From NCBI GenBank assembly GCA_963969595.1, contig OZ018411.1, forward strand, positions 4,776,501 through 4,840,500: a stretch of DNA of 64,000 bases. The letters are read 5' to 3'. Positions 9,306 to 21,587 of this stretch are shown one piece after another. Source of the stretch: Neckera pumila. Lineage: Eukaryota > Streptophyta > Bryopsida > Hypnales > Neckeraceae. The notes beneath the pieces were generated by a model. It worked only from the letters and a program-made list of their open reading frames with translations. It had not been told where the DNA came from and made no database searches. The stretch's first letter is position 1. Each line of letters starts with the position of its first letter. Both the position numbers and the translations under genes were made by a program.

Positions 9306-12300
9306 TTGATTGTTGGTGAGGGCACTTGAGAATTGTTAAAAATGAATTTACGTATTACGAAAACTGCATGATTTTAGTCTTCCTTTGAGAAATAAGGACA
9401 ATGACATGCATACTTTGAATAAGATACATATGAAAATCCGTTGTGATATTTCATTCAGTGAAATTTAGAGAAACCACAAGAGTGACATAGACACATGTGA
9501 TGTATGTCATTGCAATGCCTTCTGTAGTCCTACAGAAGACAAAATCCACATTATCAACTACAGTTGATAATGGCATGTAATTTAAACAACCTATTCTACC
9601 TACTCCTACAATGGATGCATGTTTAATTTGTCCACTGTATAAAGCTTGTTTTCATTGTATGGATGCCAACTTTGTTCTTCACTCCAACTTCTACAAACAA
9701 CAACATCCACAAGAATCATTAATACTTACTGACCTTCCAGAACTTCAGGAAAAAAGGGCCCAATAGGAAACACTATGACTATGTCTACACTCATATGCAA
9801 TCTAAGAGCATTATCTTCTTCTATCCTATCAATTGTACATAACAAGTTCCAAATGCTTCCCCTATAATTCAAAATACAACATTAGAGCATATAAATAACT
9901 TCCTCCACATTATTCCCTAGCATTCATTCCCCCTTCTTACCATCACAGAAGTTTCCGAGCATTCATTGCCCCTGAAACATAGAATAAATTGAATTAGTAC
10001 CTCTATTGCTGAGCATAAAAACAGACTCACATTTGGTTCACAGTTGCCTACATCATTCACAACAATATAGTACAAGTACTACCTTTCAATGACAATCCTA
10101 TGGTTTCAGTATGCTCCTTGGCACTAATTCCTCCACAAATTCACCTCTCCTCTTCCAAAATGAGTACCATTTTTTCCCATAACTTCCGACAATTGATTAA
10201 CACTGCCCTTGTCTCCTTCATTTTGAATATTGTAATCTTTCTCATCATGCAATCCTTCTACACACTTGCACATTTTGAACAAAGAATTTAAGTTGCTTCT
10301 CAGTCTTCTTTGAAAAATAAAAAACTTTACATGAATCAATTCACTCCACTAATTCCAAAGCCAGCTCACATACCTTCAACTCCCATTGTCACTTTAAAAG
10401 TACTATAGAATTTTTTTTGTCATTCAACTATCTCAACTTCTATCTTTCCAAAACATTTACACTACAGCATTCCTCAGCAAGTCAAAAAGCATTGCATGGC
10501 AATCACTACACGTGGCCATAATATAATTATGGCATCTGCTATGCATGAATTCGAAGGCAATGTTTCTACTGCAAACTCAAATTTCCTCCTCAATTCAAAA
10601 ATGTAAATTCTTTTTTCCTGTCCCACACATAACTTTAACGCAGCCTCATCCCTTATTTTCCATCCCTGCCTTCTACATTTGCACTGAAACATTTAAAGAC
10701 AACCTCTTATCCCTGCAACTCATATCCACTAATCACAGCATCTCTTAAACATGTCCTGAAGCATCAGTTCACAATAAAAAGCAATGTCTTCAAAATATGG
10801 TGTGTTCATCTGCCACATTCTAAGTCCTGTCATTCACAAGACATGATTAAAGTATATGTCTAATGATAATGAAACAACAATAAGTTCCTATTTCATTTCA
10901 TATCATGCACATCTAAGTATTATAATTTCAATTCAAAAAGGCCTCCTCTTCTCCTACTATACTTCTTCTCAATTCACCCCTGCTTTCCTATGTCATATTA
11001 AAAAGTGAGCACTACTTCAAAACTTACCTGAACTTCAAAGTCACTTTGGGAACTCCTTCTTTGCACTTCCTATTAACAATACACGAAATGACTTCAATAT
11101 TAACTGACAATTAATTTCAACACCATTTTCAAATACATCATCAACATGTCTTTCACAACTTCACATGCTTGAACAAGCTACGAACTATTTCAAAACAAAG
11201 AATTCAACCCTACAAATTTGTTTGGAAAAAATGCTTCCCACTATCCCTGATGGTATATATTCATTACACTTTGCTCAAAGTGTAACTAAGGTTTATAATT
11301 GACATCTGCATTCAGAGTGCGAGGATTTTTCATATTGAAAGATGAGAATACTTGATCAATTTACTCTCCTGTTAAAGGCCTATTGCAATGAAAAACAAAA
11401 AAAGGTCCAACTCTCCAATTATATAATTAGTAGACAATTACAAACACTATTTTAGAAATAGCCACAAAGGTACTTCCAGAACATTTGCATTTCATGCTGC
11501 ACATGCTGTACACGCAACACCAATTACATTACCTAAGCACACCATTTTTTACTTCACTGCATTGCCTTCCTTAAACTACCTACTTCTTCAACATATGGTT
11601 GAAGACGACTCTGTCATTATTATTTACATTGTGAATTGCACAAATTTCTTCCTCTCGCAATTCTACTTGATTCCTTTGACACCAATCTAGAGATGCTATT
11701 TAAATCATATTACACATTCCATTACAAATGCATACATAAATGTATCAACATTTCTATGAAATGAACTCCTACCACAGTAAGACATTTGAAACTGCTAAAG
11801 ATAAGGCATAGCAAATGCCAATTCACTTTGTTCATGTCTCGGGGAGGGCACTTGGTTCTACTACTACAAACCACGTGCGAACAAGTGGTTTCTAATAAAC
11901 TATAATTTCAACCTAAAATTTTGAGCATTGTTTGGTAATGACTATAGGTTTCCATTGCCAAAATTTCCAACTCAAATGAAATATGGAATGATTTCTATAA
12001 GAGGTTGAAATGAACCTAAAATGGCATATTTTTCAACTCAAATATTTATGGAGAATACATTTAGATGACCATTGCATCAATATTCAACTCAAAATGAGCT
12101 TTCAATAGAGAGTTATTTTTAGGAATTTTTTGTTCAATTTTTAGACAATTTCTTAGGATATAATATAGGGGTGTGAAAGCTATTTTTCAGTTCTGCAGTG
12201 TATCTATTTACTTCAAAAATTTGTAACTAATTATCATTAGCAAATAAAAATATCAATAATTCAAAACATAAACTTTCAAATTAGGAAAATATATTCATTC

Positions 12301-13550
12301 TTTTTTGTTTTTTTTATTTAAATTTTAGGATATAATATAGGGGGTACAAAGTTTTGGTCGCACGTAGTTAGGATTAGATACACTAAGTGCGCCCCCCGTG
12401 GTTCATGTCTAGTCTTTCTTCACATTCTTCCTTACATATGCATATATTACACTATGATGCAACCACATCTTTCAATTAATGCAGAATCAGTCATGACAAA
12501 CATTCAATACTACTTTAAAAAAAGTTTGTATACCTTGTCAAGAATTAATAAAATGGAGGGACTGTGCGCTCACTCTCTCCATTTGATGTCCTCCACTCTC
12601 CTCTTGTTTTGGGTTTTTATTTTGGTTATTCACAGTATAATATTCAATGAAGGATTCCACTAAAACAATAAAATTTCCACAAATAAAATAAGCATTATGA
12701 TACACTTCTCTCGGTCAACTTACCACGTTCTGCCCTCCCTCTGCAACACTTTATGAAAGGGTACATGCACAACCACAAAATTTTTATAAGACAATAATCC
12801 ATGAACTTCTTGTACACTTTCTGTCCCACTCATTTCCTTACATGAATTACTACATACTAGCAATGGTATTTTCAAATGCGCATGGTTATTAGCTAAACAC
12901 TATGACTTCCTACAAACATCTGCGCCTACTTCTAGGTCATTCAATTTCGTACATTCAGAACAACAAATTCTTAACCATAATGCTGTCTACGTACATTGAA
13001 AGCTCCATATACTCCCTTAATGATACACCTTCCATGCAAAAGCAGTCAAATCAAATTCTACTTGCTACATTTTAATTTCTTAAGAATGAACTTCAATTAT
13101 ATTGTTTAAATCTAATTTCTGAACTTGCAATGCCCAATTTCAAAATTATATGTAATATGTAAAATCATTCACATATAAAATCTCAAAAATAATTATTACT
13201 TTACAAATGTATTCAACAGTTCACAATTTTATAAATAACAAATTAAAAATTTATTAATTCACGTCAAACAATGTAAGGTGCGCGAAGATGAACACTCGAG
13301 CGTGAAAACACATTGTCTGGTCACTCTTCATAAATTTTTTCTTTAATACTTATAATATTGTGAATTCTTGAATATATTTTGATATTATTTAATACTTCTG
13401 AGATTTTATTTTTGCATGATCTTACCTAGTATACATAACATTAAAATGCCAAAAAATGTGAATGATAGAATGCTTCTATATAATACATAAAACATTTAAA
13501 TGCTAAAATAACAAACTCTACAATTAATTCGTATTAGATTCAAACCTGAG
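9306..13550. other. Non-coding left interior of the CACTA element
   Basis: This is AT-rich DNA with many short, random-looking open frames and no domain I recognise. It contains the MITE-like insertion at 11840-12400 and otherwise nothing I can name. Confidence 0.5.
11840..12400. mobile_element. 561-bp MITE-like insertion nested in the CACTA element
   Basis: GTTCATGTCT occurs immediately before (11830-11839) and immediately after (12401-12410) this segment, as a 10-bp target duplication would. The ends are imperfect inverted repeats: CGGGGAGGGCACTTGG on the left and, reading the other strand from the right, CACGGGGGGCGCACTTAG. Similarity resumes further in with CCACGTGCGAACAA against CTACGTGCGACCAA. 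There is no coding capacity. The phrase TTAGGATATAATATAGGGG occurs twice inside (near 12153 and 12327). A 9-10 bp duplication would suit a Mutator-like family, but the superfamily is not certain. Confidence 0.75.
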
Positions 13551-14422
13551 TTACCCTGCATCTTCTCCATCTGCAACTAGTAACCCTTGCACTACCTTTG
13601 TAAAAGTTGCTGCAAAATCATCATAGACACTTGGAATCAAATGCATTGACAATGTAAAACACAAGGAAGTGTATTTCAAACCATTTGTTATTCGATTGAA
13701 AAGCATTCCACGAGGTCAACAACATACAAAAACATATCCCACCCACAAACATATACTCCCGGTAAATTTGTCACCTTAGAAATGCATTCAGATGCGGTGA
13801 TTTCATAATGTCCACTCATACCATGCTGCACAAGAATGAAGTGGACACAAACGCATGTCTGGCCTATGTTTCTGTACTTGCCATGCAATTGCATCCACAT
13901 TTTCCACAAAAAGAACACATCATACAAGTTTCTCTCGACTACACTAAAATTTCTCCAATCATTTTCTGAAGTGACACATCACGTCGTTAAATCCTAAGAG
14001 CCAGGAAATCACATTTAAGAAGAAATGAAAGTTTGCAAAAAACATGAAAACATTCAAAAGAGCAAGGTATTTACCACTCCTGTGACAACGATTTCTATAT
14101 CAGCATCCTTAAAAATGATGAAAAGCACATTCCTGCCCAGCTCCAGAGACATATATGCCCACGCACAATGGCCACCTCACAAGATTAAACTTCCCAAGAT
14201 CGTTGAACTACTCAATATTCTTCCAAACATGAAAAATTAAAATCTATATTTGAACCTAACTTTCTTATTACGGTAATACCTTGCGCAATCGATACAAATA
14301 TATTAGTAGAACTGTATTCAATTATAGGCACAGGTGCAACTCATCTTCTGTTCGGTGTTGGGAGCAGCAGCCATGAGTATTTTCCCTATATCAGTTGAAC
14401 CTGTAAAAGCATTCTTCCGTAC
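13551..14422 (-). pseudogene. Captured succinate-semialdehyde dehydrogenase (ALDH5/SSADH) gene fragment
   Basis: Four exon-like blocks on the minus strand follow ALDH5 order. Block 1, 14345-14422: VRKNAFTGSTDIGKILMAAA. Block 2, 14075-14152: SLELGRNVLFIIFKDADIEI, containing the catalytic Glu of LELGG but with Gly changed to Arg. Block 3, about 13775-13890: GKYRNIGQTCVCVHFILVQ, containing the catalytic Cys motif GQTCVC. Block 4, 13551-13628: VYDDFAATFTKVVQGLLVAD, ending in a stop. Host-style introns separate the blocks, so genomic DNA rather than cDNA was captured. The probable donor after block 1 reads ATGAGT instead of GTGAGT, and other junctions are damaged. The N-terminal half, with the NAD-binding start, is absent. 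The enzyme normally oxidises succinic semialdehyde in the mitochondrial GABA shunt; this copy cannot encode it. Confidence 0.85.
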
Positions 14423-14833
14423 CTGAGAAGAAATACAGTTGCGGGAAGTCGTTCGACAAGTATTAAAATAAATCGCAAATGCTCAGTCTCTAGGAAACGA
14501 TAGCAACTTCCTTCAGCTCTTCAAAATTGACATACAGATTAAAAAAGGCTGTTACTTACAAGCAATATTTGAAACATCCACATCCACACTTAGGTACAGG
14601 TTGAATTTTGTTTCAAACATACCACCCTAGACCAACGCCTAAAACTATTTGCCCTCTCTCAACCAAACCACAACTTGTCGAAGACTCTAATGACACTACC
14701 ACATAGTACTAAATAGTACCTGAGACCAACCAACGATGCAACAAACAAAGCGACACCTTTCAAATTCTTATCAAGAATGCAATTCAATAATTCTGTAAAA
14801 ACAGCAGCAGGAACAGAAATGAATAGGACGTAC

Positions 14834-14958
14834 TGTGGACATTTTCCAAAATTCCTCCTCCTTCAGAAACACTCCGTTACTGCCTCCACCGCATCTTTGT
14901 AGTCCCGTATTGCCACCACTCTTCTCCGGAATGAACACACATTCGGCTCCACAAAGAG
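14834..14958 (-). other. Exon-like open block of unknown origin in the CACTA element
   Basis: A minus-strand block bounded by an AG and a GTACGT donor encodes CGAECVFIPEKSGGNTGLQ followed by CGGGSNGVFLKEEEFWKM. The codon pattern and composition look coding. It lies upstream of the captured SSADH blocks but does not match ALDH. It could be another captured exon or a non-coding coincidence. The rest of 14423-15814 shows no gene. Confidence 0.3.
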
Positions 14959-15814
14959 CTTGAGGAAAATTCCATGTCAGTAATGGACACAAAGGATTCA
15001 AATTTCGAAGATTAAAACAGCATCAGTAAAAGGACTGCTGCATTTCTGTGCATTGCGCTTGGACATGGTAACAACCATAAGTGTTATGCACTGCACATTG
15101 CAACAGTTGTCTCTAAACCACCCCCGCATGCTAAAATTTTCTAACTATTACAACTTCTTAAAGATGTTGTCAATGACATTCACAAAAAGGAAATTCGAGT
15201 ATGCCATTAGCACTGCAGAATGAAGGAATGATACAAAGCATACAGACTATTCTCAGATAGCAATTTGCACTTGCACATACGTTAAATATTTTGGTGAATC
15301 GCAGAAAGATATGCAATGCTCTGTGCTTGTTTTGCGGACAAACAACTCCAGAAATAACATTCCTACAGCATGACATTATGCAAGAATACTGCAATGCATG
15401 ATGCTTTCAGTATATTCAACAAGAATGAGGTAAGGGAAACAGTGAAATTAACTAATACACTCCAAGCAAAAATTGTTTCACCAGCTACGTAAACAGCTAA
15501 TCCATTAACTGGAAGAAGCTTTCATGATGTTCATTGCTCAAGTCAACGCATACTTTATTGACATATTGCATCAAACTGTTGGGGAACAAGTACATCAAAA
15601 GAAATTAATTCTGGTTCCATTGAAGACCTATTTATGAAACTACTGCACGCTGAAAAAAATTGGAAAACACTACTTTATACTTCAAGACATGAAAATACAG
15701 TAACTACAACCAGGATTTGAGTAATTTACCTCCACGGACTTAGTACATACTACATTAATCCCTGCAACAACGTCACATGGCATAAATGACATTCTCGACT
15801 CTATACAGTGAACG

Positions 15815-18800
15815 TCAAATTCTGACGCTTTCACCTTCATCGTTCATATGATTCACTCTGCGTTTTCTTTCCAGGTTTGCATCTTCTTTCTGGCCTTGCC
15901 GATTCTTCGGCATACATTCCTTGTGCGTTTGATAGCTCAGTGAACAATAAATGAACTAGCAAGAAGAAAACATCTAAACTGGGTTGTACTTAATTACTAG
16001 CATGGTACTTCTAATAGAAACTACGTGAACGACTTGCTATGTAATCATTTTCACATAACATTGTGTTCAGTCTTTGTCTCTTACCGTCCTTGCATGATTG
16101 TGTTCACGTTCAGCAATTGCAGACTCAGAGCGTGGAAGTGCACGAGATGAAGACGCACTTCCTTTTTCACCTTTATATCGTTGGAGTTCAGATTCCAGTC
16201 TGGCAATATACTCTTCCGCAGATTTTGTGTTTGTTTTCAGAAGAGAGTCCGATGGCCTGTGAGAAGCACTACGTACTGCACCATGGTCCATGATTCCCTA
16301 CATTCCAATAGATGCCACTTGAATACTATCATAGGGAAAACTATATGACACATGCATTCCATCTTTGATATCCTACAACTGTAAGAAACATGAGAGAAGA
16401 CATAAATAAAGACCTGGGAGTCCAATGTCTGGAACACTGTCCTCTTTTCGCTTTCAGCACTGGCATTGCTGTTCACTTCAAGCAGAAGTCCTCTTGAGCG
16501 TTTTCGAACCAACTGCTCTCCTATTTTGTCGTCGTCACTTCCATTTGACTGTCCCTTCAGAACTGCAACTCTCTTCAAGTCTTTCTTACCATATCCTTTG
16601 TCCCGTTGCATTTCTTCTGCCACCTCGTCAGGGTCAAGAGACCGCCCATAAATTTCAGCGAGTTTGTCACGCACTCCGGCCTCCCCAAGTGCACCTACCC
16701 TTCCCATAGTTCGTCTGCATGCATTTGCGTAACGTCCTAATTCACTCCTACACTCTCGTTGTTTACTGCTTGAGAGCTTCTGCAATCTCTTCCAGATTTC
16801 AATGTCCATAGTCAACGGACGGTCTTTGCCATTCCTGATCATGCCAATGAGTTCCATCCTCCTCCTCGTCACTGCTTTTCTAAGCATTTGCCTCAAATGG
16901 TCCTGATTGAGCTCTCCCGAATAATCAAAGTGATCATCAAGCCGACTCTTCAATATACACATAGATTCGTGAGTTTGCTTTCTAATGTGCGTGCATGAGG
17001 GATCTAGCCAAATGGCTAGCTTATTTACTTCGGCTGTCCAAGTTGGTTTTCCGGGTCCGTATGGTATTCCTTGACCATTTAGGGTAATGTAAAATGGTTT
17101 CTTCCCTCCTTTTGTTCGTTCACATCTTTCCGCTTCACGGAATGCCTCCTTATACCGTCTTGTTCTCCTGTCTGCTAAAGGCAACCGTAACGCAAGATCT
17201 GCTGTTCTCAGGTTCTCCTGATAACTTTGTAATTCAAATGTAGCTTCCTCTGACGGTGACCGCAAGGGAACTGAGGGGGACCTCCGACGCTCATAAGTAT
17301 CACTACTTCTATATGGTATTCGCTGAACATTTGACCTCTGAACTCTGTAGCTTCCATCGTTGGAAGTTGAGTAAGGAATTTGGATTTTCGAACGACCTTG
17401 ACTGCTTTGTCTCCCCATGTGTACTACGTCTGCATTTGCCAGTAGAATTTGAAACGTTCAATCAATCAAGAATATGGTCCACTGTAATTATTATTGAAAG
17501 TAACTACGATTTTCAATTCAATATGACGAACTTGAACGAATTCAACGTTTCCTTTATTTGCAATGTATCATCCTGCATGTAGCTCTAACCTATACTACAT
17601 GCTTCAGCCCATGCTAATGTTCACGTCTTGCCCGTATACGGGGGCCCTTGTTGCAGTCTCCCACACCATGAATTCCATCAATAAAGTTTTTGTTTCAAAA
17701 CTTCTATGTTCTGTATTAGTAAACAATGTACATCAATATGCAGTTACTTGAAAACAATAATGCCCATTGTATGACCTCTGTTCATTTGCAAAAAGGCTTA
17801 CTATGCGGACTGCTACGGTGCAAATGACGGGAGTCCTTCTCTTCGTCGAAATGCTTGAATCTCCTGGACTCGTCCTCTCTTCTTCGATGTACGGGGCTTC
17901 TTGAAGGTCTTCGAGCAGGGCTACATTGACGTCGTGCTGCATCTGTTGTCCTCCCCTTCTCCCACTCACTCCTCGACATGGAGTTGTCTGACCATGCACG
18001 CTGCTCTGCATAAGCATGACTGTCTGAGGCATACCACATTCCTCTACTTCTTGAAAAACTCTGCAAGAGCACAGGACAAGTAAGGCAAATACTTGACAGA
18101 AGCAGAAGTTACTGACATGCCTTACATCTCTTAAATACTGTCTATTTCATGAGTAAACTCATACATGCGCATCTCCATATCTTTCAATCTGTTTTGCATT
18201 TACGTCCACATGGTCTACATCAAATGTACACGGGATTTTCTTCTGTATAATCCTGCAATTGACAAAAAATAATGGACAGTGCATAATCCTGAAGACAACA
18301 AGATCACTTCACCTTCATCCTCAGTGTTTTTCCACTACACAAATTCCTCCATAGAGAATTCATCATTATCATGAAACAGATATTGTCACAGTCTTCATTT
18401 GGAAACCAAATTTATTTCCGCTTCTGTCTTCAAAAATGAGAACATGCTATGCAGAGGTTGTCAATCACCTCACTTCCACGGTAGTTTCATTCAATGCACG
18501 GCAACAGACTGAATTGAAACTGTAGCTTATTAATGCCACATCTAGTTTTAGCAAAGCAGAGAAGGTACTGACCAAATCAAGCTACTAGTAAAAACACTCA
18601 CCTGTAACTTCTCGCGTGGATCCCGCACTGGAGATGGACTGCGGGATTCGATAATTGCATTTCCTCTCGAATTTGGAGAAGCATTGACGGGTTCGAAGTT
18701 GAGGTCCTTTTCCAAAGCTTTGTCTACCATGACCGGTGAGAGTGTTCTCTCCGACCCATTTGATGTTTGCTTGGACTGTTCATTCAATAGTGTTGTTTCT

Positions 18801-20976
18801 TTGTCTTCTGCATCCGTCTGGCGCATTTGAGTTCCCTCTTCTTCTCTTTCTTGGCCACCAAAGTCGTCTTCATTTTTATCTCCGCCGCTGTCAAAGCCTG
18901 TGAAATGAAGGAATTCATTGTCATTCAAGCATTCATAATTGAAAGAGGTCATGCACATACAATGAAGGTAATAACAAATGAAAGGTTAATGACTCACTAG
19001 GCGATTTTTGAAGTAATGACATGTTCCGAGAAGGGTCTGCAGACTTCTCTGGCAATGCTGCCTTTCCCTCCTTCTCCGAAGAAATGTTTTGTTTGTCAAT
19101 GTTTTTCTTTGCAAGAGGACGGCCTCCGTTGGAGGTAGTTTTCACAGTTTGCACTGCTCTTCCACATTTCAGTGTGTCCTCTTCTCTCTTGCGATGAAGT
19201 TCCTCTGCGTCCGGCACAGAGGTCGGCGATTTGCCAAAAAACAACTTCTCCAGTGCAGGCGACAATTTTTTCCCATTCTTCTTGAATGTAACACCGTCAA
19301 CTTGCTTGCCCACTAACTTCTGTTTTCTTGAACTCCCAATTGGAATTGCAGGAGCTCTCTGGTCTGAATTTTTCCTTCCACGAACTTGGATTTCAGCACT
19401 TGCTCCCGTTCGTCTCCTCCTCGAGGCACAGTTTTGACCTCCTCCGGAAAACGGTTCCGTCGCAGTAGCCTGTTCCACAGAAGTCATGATTTCTACATTC
19501 TCAACCTGGAGGACAACAAAATACACGAGGAAGTTCAAGATTTCAAAGTCTAATACTGAATATGAATCGAAGGAACTACAAGAAATTGCAGTGACAGTGA
19601 AACAATTAATCAGCAGGACGATCACAAAGAATATGAAGGACGTCCTACTATAGACCACAAGATTAGACTTCATTCTGGTATTTGGGAAACCTTGTCTTAG
19701 TTTCGCCAATTTAGTGCTAACTTTCAATACAATAAGAAACCTTCCTTTTGAATCAGGGTCCATCCTTGACCATAAACAATAATGGGAAAATGAGCACAAT
19801 TCCACTACATTGAAAGTACATTCACACATTTCACACTTGTCGGTCGGCTTCCTTGTGAAAGCAGAAGGCGATCTTGAGCACATCTCATATATACTATGTA
19901 ACTTTCCTACACCAGCAATACGGTACTCTAATGTTCGAGCAAATGATTCGCAGGAAATACAGTCTTCCTTCACATTTTCCAGACTGGAGAAATGGAGTGT
20001 ATATAAGGAAAATTGTAGTTAGAAATTCTGAATTGAAAGGAATTAAAGGACCTACAAATTATTGCATTGGTCTGCCAACCAAGTACTCAATGATTACAAG
20101 CTAAGCAAACTTTGTAGAAGATAATTTAGCATGGCGCCACTGAATTGAAAACAGAATACTATGTAACTAAGTGTCTACAATAAAAAACTTCGTGGGTATC
20201 GGACGTCATGAAACCAATATACCCTACACTCTTCAATCTCAGCACTCGTCAGGTGGGGTGATATTTGCAGTAGGGCGATTGAGAACTTTACACAGGCATA
20301 GCAAACCTCAACAACACAAAGAAGTCACTGCTGCAATAACGACAACTGCAGTGACAACTTGAACTTTAACCAATGCAAACAAAGTCTAAGGATCATTTAC
20401 CTCTCCAGGAACTGCGTCGTTGGTCGTGTTCGTTGTGGTCTTCAATGTGTTTCTCGTAATCCTATGCATGAAGCCAGAATCCTTTTTGGTTGATTCCTTC
20501 ACGCTATTGGGCACCTGGGAGTCTTCGTCACTCTGTAACAACTTTGTTGAACTCGCACTTACGGTGCTGTTAGTATCACTACTGGCGTCGCTTGCATGGA
20601 AGTCTGAGTCTGAGTCTTGGGAGGTGTCCTCCGTTGAAGTAACTTGGAAATCATCCTTCTCCAAGTGTTGTGCTCTGTCATCGCATGTATAGAAATCTTC
20701 TTCAGAGTCGCTCGAAACAACGACTACCGCTACCGAGCAAGGCTCTTCGGGTGACTTTTCACGAGAACCTCCTTGAGTATGTGCACGTTCAATAGAAGTT
20801 CGCCCTTCATCTTCATTGTGTGCAGACTGTAGGTCTCTCTCCTCATGCTCTGAATCGGAATAGGGCGGTGGAGAAGGAGTTTTGACTCGACCAGTCCGAA
20901 AGTATAGTTCAGCATCCTCTAGTGCCCGCCTATTCAGTTGCTCGTAACTGCAACGTGACAAATTTGCAATCGTCAT
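15815..20976 (-). CDS. CACTA accessory protein (second element gene; TNP1/Transposase_24-like)
   Basis: Seven minus-strand exons join without any phase conflict: 20401-20976, 18998-19505, 18602-18897, 17802-18060, 16414-17429, 16085-16297 and 15815-15919 (stop TGA). They encode about 990 aa with GT-AG introns throughout. The N-terminal half is acidic and Ser-rich (SDSEHEERDL, SDSEEDFYTCDD), then basic and Arg/Ser-rich. Exon 5 holds the conserved core: GIPYGPGKPTWTAEVNKLAI, then LRKAVTRRRMELIGMIRNG, then ECRSELGRYANACRRTMGRV, and AEIYGRSLDPDEVAEEMQRD. The last pattern (S-x-N...R...G...GR-pD-EV) resembles the plant Transposase_24 family of En/Spm second-gene products. The C-terminus includes a likely coiled coil (EEYIARLESELQRYKGEK). 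Its probable role is DNA binding at subterminal repeats. It is transcribed away from the transposase. Unlike the transposase, I find no stop or frame break. Confidence 0.78.
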
Positions 20977-21587
20977 ACAATACGGGAAAACAGGGTGACT
21001 TCCATTGAACCGTTGATCTATTCTCTTCTCATAGCGGCATGTGGACCACCGCGTAGAATTGAAGCAATTTCAACAGACAAAACACATTACCTTCACGACT
21101 ACAAACCAAAATTAACAAGAGAGGAGTAATTGCAAGTTCAACGCAGACAAAAAACTACAGTACAGCACGTATGGGGACAAGGCGGCTGTGAGCATGAAAT
21201 GAGGCAGAGGAACACGCAAGTATGGTACTGTTCCCTTTTTCATCCACCTCTCCCAATTTAGGGTTGCCAACAAGGCACATGTTCCGAGGGTCGAAGAAGA
21301 AAGACTCTATTTTAAACAATGCATGTGGCAGAGGAAGCTTCAATCGCATTGAGGACTTTTCACCTGCTCTAGTGCAAGGTGTTCCAATGCTTCCAAACCC
21401 TTGCTAACATCTTACAAATGTAAGTTACCTTCTCCCACTGCTTTGTCTATAACTTTCGCCTTACTGAAACGTAATTTTCTTTGTGTAGAAAAAACAAAAG
21501 GTATTCCTTTTCTAAGCCGTTTCCACAGTTAGTTCTAACAGATGGCTTCATGTGGCGTGCACTAATTTTGGTTTCGTTCTGTAGTCA
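20977..21587. promoter_or_regulatory. Divergent intergenic region between the two CACTA genes
   Basis: About 610 bp separate the ATG of the accessory gene (20976, minus) from the first ATG of the transposase (21588, plus). Both promoters must lie here unless non-coding exons exist elsewhere. I cannot assign a TATA box with confidence. Confidence 0.5.

Noticed and set aside
14834..14958. Exon-like block read as an FAD-linked oxidase (GGNTGL motif)
   Set aside because: Only one short motif is similar; neighbouring residues do not follow the family, so the identity is not claimed.
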